From Klebsiella huaxiensis (GTDB lineage Bacteria; Pseudomonadota; Gammaproteobacteria; Enterobacterales; Enterobacteriaceae), in NCBI RefSeq assembly GCF_003261575.2, contig NZ_CP036175.1:4588001-4652000 (forward strand): DNA of 64,000 nucleotides. The letters run 5' to 3'. The notes beneath the pieces were generated by a model. It did not search any database. It was not told the DNA's origin and saw only the letters and a program-made list of their open reading frames with translations. A program made the position numbers and the translations under genes. This document shows positions 16,335 to 25,415 of the stretch, piece after piece (within the stretch, counting starts at the first letter, position 1; each line of letters starts with the position of its first letter).

Positions 16335-16368
16335 AACCGCCAAACCCGCGCTGCCTGTTCATGGTGCA

Positions 16369-18147
16369 TCAGGCAATAAGCGACTCTTCCTGCACGCTGG
16401 CCGCCAGCTCTTCGCCAGCCAGCTGCAGCTGGTACATCTGCCAGTAACGACCTTTTGCCGCCAGCAGCTGTTGATGATTCCCGCGCTCTACTGCCTGGCT
16501 GCGATGCAGCACCAGGATAGTATCGGCCTCAACGATGGTCGATAAACGGTGGGCGATAACGACAAGCGTAGTGTGCTCGCGAACCCGCGCCAGGGCCTGC
16601 TGGATCGCCTGCTCAGTACCTGAGTCGATATTGGCCGTTGCTTCATCAAGGATCAGCACCTGCGGGGTATCAACCAGCACCCGCGCCAGCGCCAGCAGCT
16701 GCTTCTGACCAACGGAGAGATTGTTCCCCTGCTCGCCCAGTTGCGTATAAATCCCGTCTTCCATTTCGCGGGCCAGCTCTGCCAACTGCACCGCTTCCAG
16801 CGCCTCCCAAACCTGCTCTTCGCTGATGTCACGACCGAGAGTAACGTTGGCATAGAAGGTATCGGCCAACACCACAGGGTCCTGCTGCACCATCGCAATC
16901 CCCTGACGCAACGCGCTGTGGCTTAATGAAGAGAGCGGACGGCCATCGATACGAATTTCACCTTTGGTCAACGGGTAGTAGCCCATCATCAGGCTAGCCA
17001 GAGTACTTTTGCCGCTGCCAGTATGACCGACCAGCGCCACAAAGCTGCGGGACGGGATATCGAGATTGATATCCTGCAACACCAGGCTATCGTCGCGGTA
17101 GGCAAAAGAGAGATTTTCAATACTAATCGCACCGCTGCGCAGCGGCTCGCTATCCTCTCCCCACGTCTGACGCGGTTTATCCATCAGTTCGAAGACGCGC
17201 TCGCCCGCAACAACCGCCTGCTGCAGCATTGACTGCTGGGTCGTCAGCTCAATGAGCGGCTCGTTCAGTCGGCCAAGATAGCTAATAAAAGCGTACAAAA
17301 CCCCAACCTCAATCGTTCCGCTACTGCTAAAGCCAAATAGCATCAGCAGGCCGCAGAGAATTAACGAAGAGAACAGGCTCAGCAGCGGGCGTAACAGGAA
17401 ACCGTCAAGGCGCAAAGTTTGCATTCGCGCCAGGTAGTGCGCATAGCTGGCTTCGCGCATCCGCTCGCCGAACCGCGCCTGCTGGCGGAACTGCTGGATA
17501 ACGCCCATGCCGTTAATTACTTCGTTGAATCCATCGTTGATATCCGCCAGCCAGGCGCGGACGCGTCTGACGATCGGCGTACTGTAGCGTTGATAAATCA
17601 TCATCACGATCAGCACTGCCGGGAAGATAGCGATCGCCACCAGCGCCATCCGCCAGTCAAGGCTGAACATCGCCACCAGCATCGCGCCAATCAGCGCGGC
17701 GCTACGCAACACCGTTGCCACCACGGTCACGTACAGATCGCGGATCACCTCGGTATCGTTGGTGACTCGCGAAATAAGCTGCCCCACCGGTTGAGTATCA
17801 AACTCGCTGAGCGGCTGGCGCAGTGCGGCATCCATCACGTCACTACGCAGTTGCTGCACGACGCCAACCGCTGCGCGGTTAAACAACAGAGACTGGCAGT
17901 AATGCAGGCCCGCAGCCAGAAGTTGCAAGCCAAGATAGGCCACCGCAAGACCGCTAACCAGCTTCAGCGGCAGAGAATTCTTTGCCACCATATTATCGAT
18001 GAAGTAGCTGATCAGCAGCGGGCCGCTGACCTCCGCCACCGCCGCTACCCACATGACGGCAACGGCAATCATCAGCTGTTTCCGCCACGGGGAACCGTAG
18101 GCCAGCAGGCGTTTTAACGTCGGCCAGAGTTGAGTGAAACTACGCAC
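16369..18147 (-). CDS. mdlB: ABC exporter half-transporter MdlB
   Basis: 592-residue half-exporter: six-helix membrane domain (about 1-310) followed by an ATPase domain. It starts at GTG 18147 (VRSFTQLWPTL), overlapping the mdlA stop by 8 nt, as in E. coli. Walker A GHTGSGKST and Walker B VLILDEAT with catalytic Glu are canonical, but its signature reads LSVGQ instead of LSGGQ. Paired with MdlA this predicts one consensus and one degenerate ATP site. The exported substrate is unknown. Confidence 0.93.
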   Translation of the reverse strand: MRSFTQLWPTLKRLLAYGSPWRKQLMIAVAVMWVAAVAEVSGPLLISYFIDNMVAKNSLPLKLVSGLAVAYLGLQLLAAGLHYCQSLLFNRAAVGVVQQLRSDVMDAALRQPLSEFDTQPVGQLISRVTNDTEVIRDLYVTVVATVLRSAALIGAMLVAMFSLDWRMALVAIAIFPAVLIVMMIYQRYSTPIVRRVRAWLADINDGFNEVINGMGVIQQFRQQARFGERMREASYAHYLARMQTLRLDGFLLRPLLSLFSSLILCGLLMLFGFSSSGTIEVGVLYAFISYLGRLNEPLIELTTQQSMLQQAVVAGERVFELMDKPRQTWGEDSEPLRSGAISIENLSFAYRDDSLVLQDINLDIPSRSFVALVGHTGSGKSTLASLMMGYYPLTKGEIRIDGRPLSSLSHSALRQGIAMVQQDPVVLADTFYANVTLGRDISEEQVWEALEAVQLAELAREMEDGIYTQLGEQGNNLSVGQKQLLALARVLVDTPQVLILDEATANIDSGTEQAIQQALARVREHTTLVVIAHRLSTIVEADTILVLHRSQAVERGNHQQLLAAKGRYWQMYQLQLAGEELAASVQEESLIA

Positions 18148-19912
18148 CGGTGACCTCCTCGTGCTCCTGCACAACATCATCCAGCGCCGCTTCGAGCTGC
18201 TGATAGCGATACATATCGCGATACCAGCCCGGCTGTGCTGCAAGGGCTTCGTGGCGACCACGTTGGGCCACGTGCCCATGTTGCATCACCAGAATCTCGC
18301 TGGCCTCAGTCAACGCCGATAAGCGATGGGCGCTGATGATTACCGTTCTCCCCTCACCCCACTGTCGCAGGTTATGCAAAATTTGATGCTCCGTACGGCC
18401 ATCCACTGCCGATAGCGCATCATCAAGAATCAGGATCTCGGCCTCCAGCAGCAGCGCGCGGGCTATGGAAATGCGCTGCTTCTGCCCACCAGAAAGCATC
18501 ACGCCGCGCTCACCAACCTCGGTGTTATATCCCTGTGGCAGGCGCAGAATATCCTCATGTACGCTGGCGAGACGCGCAACGTGTTCGATTTGCTCCTGCG
18601 TAGCGTCCGGTCTACCCAGCGCGATATTGCTGGCGACGGTATCGGAAAATAAAAACGGGGTCTGATTCACCACCGCCAGCCGGGCGCGCCAGCGATCCAA
18701 CTGGAGTCGGGTCAGAGGAACGCCGTGGAAACAGATATCCCCATCGGTTACATCGAAATGACGCTGAATCAACGCCAGAATGGTACTTTTACCGGCACCC
18801 GTCGGCCCACATATTCCCAGCATTTGACCAGGCTGTAGCGTAAAGTTGACCTTTTCCAGTGAGGATTTATGCGCCTGCGGATAGATAAATTCGCGAACGG
18901 TTACGTTGAGCGTACCGCGTCCTTCAGGTGCAGGTTCGCTTCCGTCTTTAACTACCGGAGCCTCTTCCAGCATGGTACGAATGCGCGAATAGGCAGCACT
19001 CCCGCGCTCGACGATATTAAACATCCACGCCAGCGCCAGCATCGGCCAAATCATCAGTCCAAGGTACATAATAAAGCTGGTAAGCTGACCCAGGGTCATG
19101 TTGCCTTGCAGCACCATCCAGCTACCGCCACCGATCGCCAGCAGGTTGGCGGTGCCAATCGCAATATAGATCGTCGGGTCAAAGCGAGCATCAATGCGCG
19201 CCACGCGCATATTTTTCGTCCCGGTATCCGCGGCATCGGCAGCGAACTGCGCCGATTGCCGTTCTTCAAGGCCAAAGGCTTTGATCATACGGATGCTGGT
19301 GAGACTCTCCTGAGTACGATCGTTCAGGCTGGAGAATGCCGCCTGCGCTACGCGAAAGCGCTCATGTAGCGCATCACCGTTACGCTTAATTGCCAGCGCC
19401 ATAATCGGCATCGGCAGCAGCGCCAGCAGGGTTAACTGCCAGCTGATTTGCGTGGACATCACAATCAGCACCGCGCAGCCCATCACCATGGAGTCAACTA
19501 ACGTCAACACGCCTTCCCCCGCGGCGAAAACTACCCGGTCAACGTCGTTAGTCGCCCGGGCAATCAGGTCCCCGGTGCGATGACGCAGGTAAAAAGCCGG
19601 ATGCTGACGACTGAGCTGGCGATAGAAATCTTCACGCAGTTCGACAGCCAGCTGATAGGAAGCACCGAACAGCAGCACGCGCCAGACGTAGCGCAGCAGG
19701 TAAACCATTACCGCAATAACCACCAGCAGGCCGATCCACATCCACACCTTTTCCGCGGTGTAATGTTGTTTCGTGACGCCATCAACCACGATGCCGACCA
19801 CTTTCGGCGGCACCAGTTGCAGGATGGCTATGATGATCAGCAGAGCAATAGCGCCGAGGTAACGACGCCACTCCCGGCGGAAATACCAGCTAAGTTGAGC
19901 AAATAATCGCAA
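18140..19912 (-). CDS. mdlA: ABC exporter half-transporter MdlA
   Basis: 590-residue half-exporter with an N-terminal six-helix domain and C-terminal ATPase. Walker A is GPTGAGKST and the signature LSGGQKQ is canonical, but Walker B reads ILILDDALSAVD, with Asp in place of the catalytic Glu. This is the complement of the substitution in MdlB and indicates a heterodimer with asymmetric ATP sites. It follows decR by 42 nt, and mdlB overlaps its end, so decR-mdlA-mdlB is probably one transcript. Confidence 0.93.
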   Translation of the reverse strand: MRLFAQLSWYFRREWRRYLGAIALLIIIAILQLVPPKVVGIVVDGVTKQHYTAEKVWMWIGLLVVIAVMVYLLRYVWRVLLFGASYQLAVELREDFYRQLSRQHPAFYLRHRTGDLIARATNDVDRVVFAAGEGVLTLVDSMVMGCAVLIVMSTQISWQLTLLALLPMPIMALAIKRNGDALHERFRVAQAAFSSLNDRTQESLTSIRMIKAFGLEERQSAQFAADAADTGTKNMRVARIDARFDPTIYIAIGTANLLAIGGGSWMVLQGNMTLGQLTSFIMYLGLMIWPMLALAWMFNIVERGSAAYSRIRTMLEEAPVVKDGSEPAPEGRGTLNVTVREFIYPQAHKSSLEKVNFTLQPGQMLGICGPTGAGKSTILALIQRHFDVTDGDICFHGVPLTRLQLDRWRARLAVVNQTPFLFSDTVASNIALGRPDATQEQIEHVARLASVHEDILRLPQGYNTEVGERGVMLSGGQKQRISIARALLLEAEILILDDALSAVDGRTEHQILHNLRQWGEGRTVIISAHRLSALTEASEILVMQHGHVAQRGRHEALAAQPGWYRDMYRYQQLEAALDDVVQEHEEVTGA

Positions 19913-19954
19913 GCGGTTAAATCCTGAGTATGTAATTCGTAGCGGCAGATGCCG

Positions 19955-20413
19955 TTAATCAATAGGCAAGGCTGTGGTGTATTTTATCTGTTCCATGGCG
20001 AAACTCGAAGTGACATCCGACAGGCCCGGTACGCTGTTAACCAGACGTTTATAAAAATTGTCATAGTTTTTCATGTCAGCGACCTGAACCCGCAGCAGGT
20101 AGTCATATTCCCCCGCCATACGCCAGAAGCCGAGGACCTCCGCCATTTGCGTGACCTCGCTGACAAAACGGCAGTACCAGTCGCTACTGTGGTGCTGAGT
20201 CTTAATCAGCACAAACGCCGTCAGGCCAAGTCCAACCTTTTCAGCATCCAGCAGAGCGACTCGCCCGCGGAGAATACCTTCGTCTTCCAGACGTTTCAGG
20301 CGTTTCCAGCAGGGCGTGGTGGTCAGATTAACGGCATCAGCCAGCGCCTGCAAAGAGAGGGTGCAGTCGGTTTGTAGTAGAGAAAGCAGCTTTCGGTCAA
20401 TTTTATCTAACAT
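19955..20413 (-). CDS. decR: Lrp-family cysteine-responsive regulator DecR
   Basis: 152 residues: an N-terminal winged helix (about 1-60, LLSLLQTDCTLSLQALADAV) and a C-terminal RAM ligand-binding domain. In E. coli DecR (YbaO) senses cysteine and activates the desulfhydrase operon cyuPA; in Pantoea the orthologue CcdR controls the divergent desulfhydrase gene ccdA. Here a desulfhydrase-like gene lies directly divergent, so DecR very probably activates it from the 115-bp shared region. Confidence 0.92.
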   Translation of the reverse strand: MLDKIDRKLLSLLQTDCTLSLQALADAVNLTTTPCWKRLKRLEDEGILRGRVALLDAEKVGLGLTAFVLIKTQHHSSDWYCRFVSEVTQMAEVLGFWRMAGEYDYLLRVQVADMKNYDNFYKRLVNSVPGLSDVTSSFAMEQIKYTTALPID

Positions 20414-20528
20414 TACGCACCTCAGGAGAAAATTTTACTCCTTTTATTGTAATTGAAAGGCTAAATGGCAACAATTTTTCCTTCGATTTCCGTTAAGCTG
20501 GGCACAAAATGACAAACAGGAAATCAAG
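20414..20528. promoter_or_regulatory. Divergent control region decR / cysteine desulfhydrase
   Basis: 115 bp, AT-rich, between the two divergent start codons. AAAATTTTACTCCTTTTATTGTAAT-type A/T-rich half-palindromes suit an Lrp-family regulator. Precise sites cannot be assigned by eye. Confidence 0.4.
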
Positions 20529-21581
20529 ATGAACAGCGCCTGGGTAAAACACGCGATTAGTGAAATTAATGCCGATTATCAGCGTTCCGCCGACACGCAC
20601 CTTATTCGTCTGGCGCTGCCGGGATTCACCGGGATTCAAATCTACCTTAAAGATGAGAGTACTCACCCAACCGGTAGCCTGAAGCATCGTCTGGCGCGTT
20701 CGCTGTTTCTCTATGGCCTGTGCAATGGCTGGATTAAAGAAGGGACGACGATTATTGAGTCCTCTTCGGGTTCGACTGCCGTTTCGGAAGCCTACTTCGC
20801 TCGACTGTTGGGCCTGCCGTTTATTGCCGTTATGCCCTCATGCACCGCAAAGCGCAAAATTGAGCAAATTGAGTTCTACGGCGGCCGCTGCCACTTTGTT
20901 GATAGCGCCTGCGAAATCTATGCCGCGTCCGAAACGCTGGCTCGCGAGCTGAACGGTCATTATATGGATCAGTTTACCTTTGCCGAGCGCGCCACCGACT
21001 GGCGGGGCAACAATAATATCGCCGACAGTATCTTCCGTCAGATGACCCATGAACCGCACCCGCAGCCGTCATATATCGTGATGAGCGCGGGCACCGGCGG
21101 CACCTCGGCCACCATTGGCCGCTACATTCGCAGCCAGGGTTGCGATACCAGGCTGATGGTGGTTGACCCGCAAAACTCCGTATTCATAGATTACTGGCAA
21201 AGCCGCGATGCCAGCCTGCGCAGCCCGGTCGGTAGCAAAATTGAAGGTATTGGTCGTCCGCGCGTCGAACCTTCATTTATTCCCGATGTGGTCGACGAGA
21301 TGCTGCGCGTGCCGGATGCCGCCAGCGTCGCCACCGCGCTGTGGTTGGAAACGCTGCTCGGGCGTAAGGTCGGGGCGTCAACCGGCACCAATATGTGGGG
21401 CGTACTGCAACTGGCCGTACGTATGCGAGAAGAAGGCCGCACTGGCTCCATCGTCACGTTACTGTGCGACAGCGGCGAACGCTACCTGGAGAGCTATTAC
21501 AACCCGCAGTGGGTAGCAGCCAATATCGGCGATATCGCCCCATGGCAGGCAAAAATCGCCGAAATGCTCCACGTAAAATAA
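20529..21581 (+). CDS. PLP-dependent cysteine desulfhydrase (CcdA/CdsB type)
   Basis: 350-residue fold-type II PLP enzyme of the cysteine synthase/CBS family. The Schiff-base lysine lies in HPTGSLKHRLA, the substrate loop is ESSSGSTAVSEAY and the phosphate-binding glycine loop is SAGTGGTSAT. It resembles the inducible cysteine desulfhydrases CcdA (Pantoea ananatis) and CdsB (Yersinia ruckeri), which degrade cysteine to pyruvate, ammonia and sulfide. The divergent regulator DecR/CcdR supports that. The gene is absent from this spot in K-12. A biosynthetic cysteine synthase is less likely because no cys gene is near. Confidence 0.8.
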   Translation: MNSAWVKHAISEINADYQRSADTHLIRLALPGFTGIQIYLKDESTHPTGSLKHRLARSLFLYGLCNGWIKEGTTIIESSSGSTAVSEAYFARLLGLPFIAVMPSCTAKRKIEQIEFYGGRCHFVDSACEIYAASETLARELNGHYMDQFTFAERATDWRGNNNIADSIFRQMTHEPHPQPSYIVMSAGTGGTSATIGRYIRSQGCDTRLMVVDPQNSVFIDYWQSRDASLRSPVGSKIEGIGRPRVEPSFIPDVVDEMLRVPDAASVATALWLETLLGRKVGASTGTNMWGVLQLAVRMREEGRTGSIVTLLCDSGERYLESYYNPQWVAANIGDIAPWQAKIAEMLHVK

Positions 21582-21614
21582 AAAAAGCCAGATATCACAA
21601 GATATCTGGCTCGC
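21582..21614 (-). terminator. Bidirectional terminator between the desulfhydrase gene and cof
   Basis: AGCCAGATATC and GATATCTGGCT form a perfect 11-bp stem around ACAA. On the minus strand a run of seven T follows, ending the cof transcript. Confidence 0.85.
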
Positions 21615-21627
21615 TGGTAGGGTCTCT

Positions 21628-22446
21628 CTATTCGGGGGAATAAGGAAGATCAGGATTATCCAGCCAATGCGTCAAAAAGTGGGAGACCGCCTGATGGCGG
21701 CAGTCGCCAATGATCGGTAGATGAGGTAACTGTGCTTTGAGTTGAGCCATGGCATTGCCCATAATCACACCGCGCCCGACGCTGCCAAGCATTTCCCGGT
21801 CGTTCATAGCGTCACCAAACGCCATGCAGTCCTGCAACGTCAGGCCGAGATGCTGGCTCAGCACCGCCAGCGCAGAACCTTTGTTACACCCTGTCGGCAG
21901 CACTTCCAGGCAATCCATTGCCGAAAAACACAAATGCGCGCTAGCCCCCAGCGCTTCATTCAGTTGGATCCGCAACCGGCGCAGATTGTCATGATCGCCA
22001 CAGAAGCAGATCTTGGTTACCTGATGCGCTGGCATGCGTTTCGGATCGCGAAGCTGATAATGGAAGCCGCTATAGACATGCGCCTTCAGCATTTCAGGGA
22101 TTTCGCGCCCGGTAAACCAGCCATTGTCATTAAAGATATGCATGCTGGCTGTCGTTTCCCAGGCACTATGCAATACCTCTTCCGCCACTTCCGGGGCGAG
22201 ATCGCGACGATGCAGCTCTTCTCCCTCCAGAGAGTGAATGCGCGTTCCGTTACCAGTAATGAGAAACGCATCAAGCGAGAACTCACCAATAACATGGCGC
22301 ATTTCCAGCGCATGGCGACCGGTAGCAAACGTCAGGGTGATATCACGATCGCGCAGGCGTTTGAGCGTCGAAAGCGTTTTTTCTCCCAGACGATGGTCCG
22401 GCATCAGTAACGTACCGTCCATATCAAATGCAGCCAGTCTTGCCAT
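21628..22446 (-). CDS. cof: HMP-PP phosphatase Cof
   Basis: 272-residue HAD-superfamily phosphatase of the Cof/YbiV type. Motif I is FDMDGTLL (nucleophile Asp at residue 8), motif II threonine lies in FATGRHALEM and motif IV in MAFGDAMNDREML, so it should be active. E. coli Cof hydrolyses hydroxymethylpyrimidine pyrophosphate, a thiamine intermediate, and has broad sugar-phosphatase activity. GGGAAGAG precedes the ATG. Confidence 0.93.
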   Translation of the reverse strand: MARLAAFDMDGTLLMPDHRLGEKTLSTLKRLRDRDITLTFATGRHALEMRHVIGEFSLDAFLITGNGTRIHSLEGEELHRRDLAPEVAEEVLHSAWETTASMHIFNDNGWFTGREIPEMLKAHVYSGFHYQLRDPKRMPAHQVTKICFCGDHDNLRRLRIQLNEALGASAHLCFSAMDCLEVLPTGCNKGSALAVLSQHLGLTLQDCMAFGDAMNDREMLGSVGRGVIMGNAMAQLKAQLPHLPIIGDCRHQAVSHFLTHWLDNPDLPYSPE

Positions 22447-22545
22447 ATTCTCTTCCCCGAAGCGTGGTGGATTTTGCTTGTGTTGCAGTATTGCCTGAGA
22501 TATACGGAAGTAATAGTGAATAGATGAATTTTATTGTTCCGGTTT

Positions 22546-22819
22546 TATATCCATCATACTTCAAGTTGCTTATGTGTTGGCTACGGATTACTCGGCCCAT
22601 CCGTGGGCCTCGCCCTTACGGGCCGTCGCAAGCGACGTTCAAATCTGCTCCCGGCAGATTTGTCGCTCACCCCAGTCACATAGTTATCTATGCTCCTGGG
22701 GATTAATGAGAGGCTCCTGCCTCTCACCGGAGGCCAGCCTTCGGCTGGTCAAATTCGTTCCCGACGAATTTGTCACTCCCTTGCCGTCTTTAAGCAACTC
22801 GAATTATTTAGGGTATATA
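22546..22819. repeat. MITE-like palindromic element, about 274 bp
   Basis: The ends form a long imperfect inverted repeat: TATATCCATCATACTTCAAG at the left and the complement of TATACCCTAAATAATTCGAG at the right, each running into TTGC(TT). In between are several internal hairpins, including AAATCTGCTCCCGGCAGATTT-like and AAATTCG-TTCCCGA-CGAATTT pairs and GGCCAGCC-TTC-GGCTGG. The TATACCCTAAATAATTCGAG terminus is familiar from dispersed repeats of Klebsiella, Serratia, Yersinia and relatives. There is no coding potential of its own. It lies in the 397-bp gap between cof and ybaE. Confidence 0.8.
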
Positions 22820-22843
22820 GACAAACATCAGGATAAAGCGAAG

Positions 22844-24544
22844 ATGAGGCTATTAAACCGTCTAAATCAGTACCAGCGCCTCTGGCAACCCTCTCAAGGC
22901 GAGCCGCAGCAGGTCACCGTTGGCGAACTGGCGGAACGCTGTTTTTGCAGCGAGCGCCATATTCGTACGCTGTTGCGCCAGGCACAGGAGGCAGGTTGGT
23001 TAAGCTGGCAGGCCAGCTCCGGGCGCGGAAAACGCGGGCGACTCCAGTTTTATAAAGCGCCGGAGACGCTGCGCAATGAAATGATGGAGCAGGCGTTAAA
23101 TAAAGGGCAGCAGCAGAATGCACTTGAACTTGCCCAGCTTGCACCGGTGGAACTCAAAGCGCTGCTCTATCCTTTTCTCGGGGGGCAATGGCAAAACAAT
23201 ACGCCCACGCTACGTATTCCTTACTATCGCCCGCTGGAACCTCTGCGCCCTGGTTTTTTACCCGGACGGGCTGAACAACATCTGGCCGGACAGATTTTTT
23301 CTGGCCTGACCCGATTTGATGCACTAAGTACCGGTCCAATGGGAGATTTAGCGCACCATTGGGAAGTCTCGCCTGATGGCCTACGCTGGAATTTTTATAT
23401 CCGCTCCACGCTATTCTGGCATAACGGCGATCCTGTTGAGACATCACAACTACGCCAGCAGCTACTCATGCTATTGGAACTCCCCGCGCTGCGAACGCTA
23501 TTCGCCAGTATCAGCGAGATTAGCGTCCCCCACGCCCAATGCCTGACAATCACCCTGCTCCGGGCAGATTTTTGGCTGCCGTTTCGCCTGGCGAGTTACT
23601 GTAGCGTACTGGCACATCCGGACGATCCGGCCATTGGTAGCGGGCCCTTCCGCCTAAAACTATTTAGCCCGGACCTGGTGAGACTAGAAAACCATCCGCG
23701 TTATCACCTCAGCCATCCTTTGATTCAGGCCGTTGAATTCTGGATCACACCGCAGTTATTTGAGCAGGATCTGGGCACCAGCTGCCGTCATCCAGTACAG
23801 ATAACGATTGGCGACCCCGACGAGTTAACCAATTTACGACAAGTCAGCAATAGTATTAGCCTTGGTTTTTGCTATCTGACTCTGCGCCAGAGTCACCGCT
23901 TAAGCAAAGCGCAAGCTCAGCGGCTGGTGTCGTTAATTCATCATTCATCGCTACTGGAAACCCTCCCCCTGGACGAAGACCTGATCGCTCCCAGCAATGA
24001 GTTACTGCCCGGCTGGTCTATTCCACAAGGGCCGGAAAATCTTGATATATCGCTGCCAGAAAAACTCACCCTGCTCTATCATCTTCCCGTAGAGCTTCAT
24101 GCCATGGCAGAGCAGCTCAGGCAACGACTGGCGACATTAGGCTGCGAGTTAACAATTATTTTTCACGATGCTAAAAACTGGGATGGTTGCCAGCAGCTTG
24201 CGAAAGCGGATCTGATGATGGGCGATCGTCTGATAGGCGAAGCGCCTGAGTACACGCTGGAACAGTGGTTACGCTGCGACGCACTGTGGCCTAATTTGTT
24301 GACCGGAGCACAATATGCCCACTTACAGGCCACTCTCGATGCCGTGCAGGCGCTACCGGACGAACACAGCCGCAACGAAGCGTTGCGCAATGTGTTTAAC
24401 AACCTGATGGATGACGCCATCATGACGCCGCTATTTAATTATAATTATCGTATTAGCGCTCCGCCGGGTGTCAACGGCCTGCGTCTGAACGCTCGCGGCT
24501 GGTTTGATTTTGCCAGCGCCTGGCTCCCGGCATCAACGCCGTGA
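22844..24544 (+). CDS. ybaE: SgrR-like transcriptional regulator YbaE
   Basis: 566 residues, equal to E. coli YbaE, from the ATG at 22844 (MRLLNRLNQYQRL) with AGGA upstream; the longer open frame would run back into the repeat element. An N-terminal winged helix (about 15-110, ELAERCFCSERHIRTLLRQAQ) is joined to a periplasmic oligopeptide-binding-like domain (IPYYRPLEPLRPGFLPGR onward), as in the glucose-phosphate stress regulator SgrR. It lacks a signal peptide, so it is cytoplasmic. The ligand is unknown. queC follows after 66 nt. Confidence 0.92.
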   Translation: MRLLNRLNQYQRLWQPSQGEPQQVTVGELAERCFCSERHIRTLLRQAQEAGWLSWQASSGRGKRGRLQFYKAPETLRNEMMEQALNKGQQQNALELAQLAPVELKALLYPFLGGQWQNNTPTLRIPYYRPLEPLRPGFLPGRAEQHLAGQIFSGLTRFDALSTGPMGDLAHHWEVSPDGLRWNFYIRSTLFWHNGDPVETSQLRQQLLMLLELPALRTLFASISEISVPHAQCLTITLLRADFWLPFRLASYCSVLAHPDDPAIGSGPFRLKLFSPDLVRLENHPRYHLSHPLIQAVEFWITPQLFEQDLGTSCRHPVQITIGDPDELTNLRQVSNSISLGFCYLTLRQSHRLSKAQAQRLVSLIHHSSLLETLPLDEDLIAPSNELLPGWSIPQGPENLDISLPEKLTLLYHLPVELHAMAEQLRQRLATLGCELTIIFHDAKNWDGCQQLAKADLMMGDRLIGEAPEYTLEQWLRCDALWPNLLTGAQYAHLQATLDAVQALPDEHSRNEALRNVFNNLMDDAIMTPLFNYNYRISAPPGVNGLRLNARGWFDFASAWLPASTP

Positions 24545-24610
24545 CAGAGCTGGTCGCCACGCTCATCAGGCGCTACCATATCCTCTTTACATTGATAGTC
24601 AGGAATTACC

Positions 24611-25306
24611 ATGAAACGCGCCGTAGTTGTCTTCAGTGGAGGACAGGATTCGACGACCTGCCTGGTGCAGGCTCTGCAACAGTATGATGAAGTGCATTGC
24701 GTCACGTTTGATTATGGCCAACGCCATCGCGCCGAGATTGATGTCGCTCGTGAGCTGGCGATGAAACTGGGGGCGGTCGCCCACAAAGTGCTGGATGTCA
24801 CCCTGCTTAACGAACTGGCGATCAGTAGTTTAACTCGCGATAGCATCCCGGTACCGGATTATGAACCGGATGCCAACGGCATCCCCAACACCTTCGTTCC
24901 CGGACGCAACATTCTATTTTTAACTCTGACAGCGATTTACGCCTATCAGGTTAAGGCCAAAGCGATTATTACCGGCGTTTGCGAGACCGACTTTTCTGGC
25001 TACCCGGACTGTCGAGATGAGTTCGTAAAAGCGCTACACCACGCGGTCAGCCTGGGAATGGCAAAGGATATCCGTTTTGAGACGCCGCTGATGTGGCTGA
25101 ATAAAGCCGAGACCTGGGCCCTGGCCGATTATTGGGGTCAGTTAGATCTGGTGCGCCAGGAAACCCTGACCTGCTATAACGGCATTAAAGGCGACGGCTG
25201 CGGACAATGCGCCGCCTGTCATCTTCGCGCTAACGGGTTGAATCAATATCAGGCTGATAAGCCGGGTATTATGACGGTGATGAAGCGCAAAACAGGGCTG
25301 GAGTAA
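24611..25306 (+). CDS. queC: 7-cyano-7-deazaguanine synthase
   Basis: 231-residue ATP-dependent enzyme that converts 7-carboxy-7-deazaguanine to preQ0, on the pathway to queuosine in tRNA. The PP-loop motif is FSGGQDSTT (8-16) and the zinc-binding cysteines lie in CNGIKGDGCGQCAAC plus an upstream Cys. No queD/queE neighbours are present, as in E. coli, where queC is also isolated next to ybaE. Confidence 0.96.
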   Translation: MKRAVVVFSGGQDSTTCLVQALQQYDEVHCVTFDYGQRHRAEIDVARELAMKLGAVAHKVLDVTLLNELAISSLTRDSIPVPDYEPDANGIPNTFVPGRNILFLTLTAIYAYQVKAKAIITGVCETDFSGYPDCRDEFVKALHHAVSLGMAKDIRFETPLMWLNKAETWALADYWGQLDLVRQETLTCYNGIKGDGCGQCAACHLRANGLNQYQADKPGIMTVMKRKTGLE

Positions 25307-25317
25307 TCAGCTATTTC

Positions 25318-25400
25318 CCCGGAGGCGGCGCTCGACGCGCCTTGTCCGGGCTACCGGACTGTTCGCGACTGTGAACCCGTAGCCCGGCGCCACCGGGAAG
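25318..25400. repeat. REP/BIME pair after queC
   Basis: Two inverted REP-type units: CCGGAGGCGGCGCTCGACGC with GCGCCTTGTCCGGGCTACC, then the reverse-oriented GTAGCCCGGCGCCACCGGG. This is the common Y/Z arrangement of a BIME. It lies in the 109-bp convergent gap between queC and fadM. Confidence 0.75.
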
Positions 25401-25415
25401 AAAGCGGAAGCTACA

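Noticed and set aside
20529..21581. Assignment as biosynthetic cysteine synthase CysK/CysM
   Set aside because: Sequence motifs and the divergent DecR regulator fit the inducible desulfhydrase group better; no sulfur assimilation genes are nearby.
22574..22843. Longer start for ybaE inside the repeat element
   Set aside because: The extra 90 codons are the translated repeat element; the ATG at 22844 with AGGA gives exactly the E. coli length.
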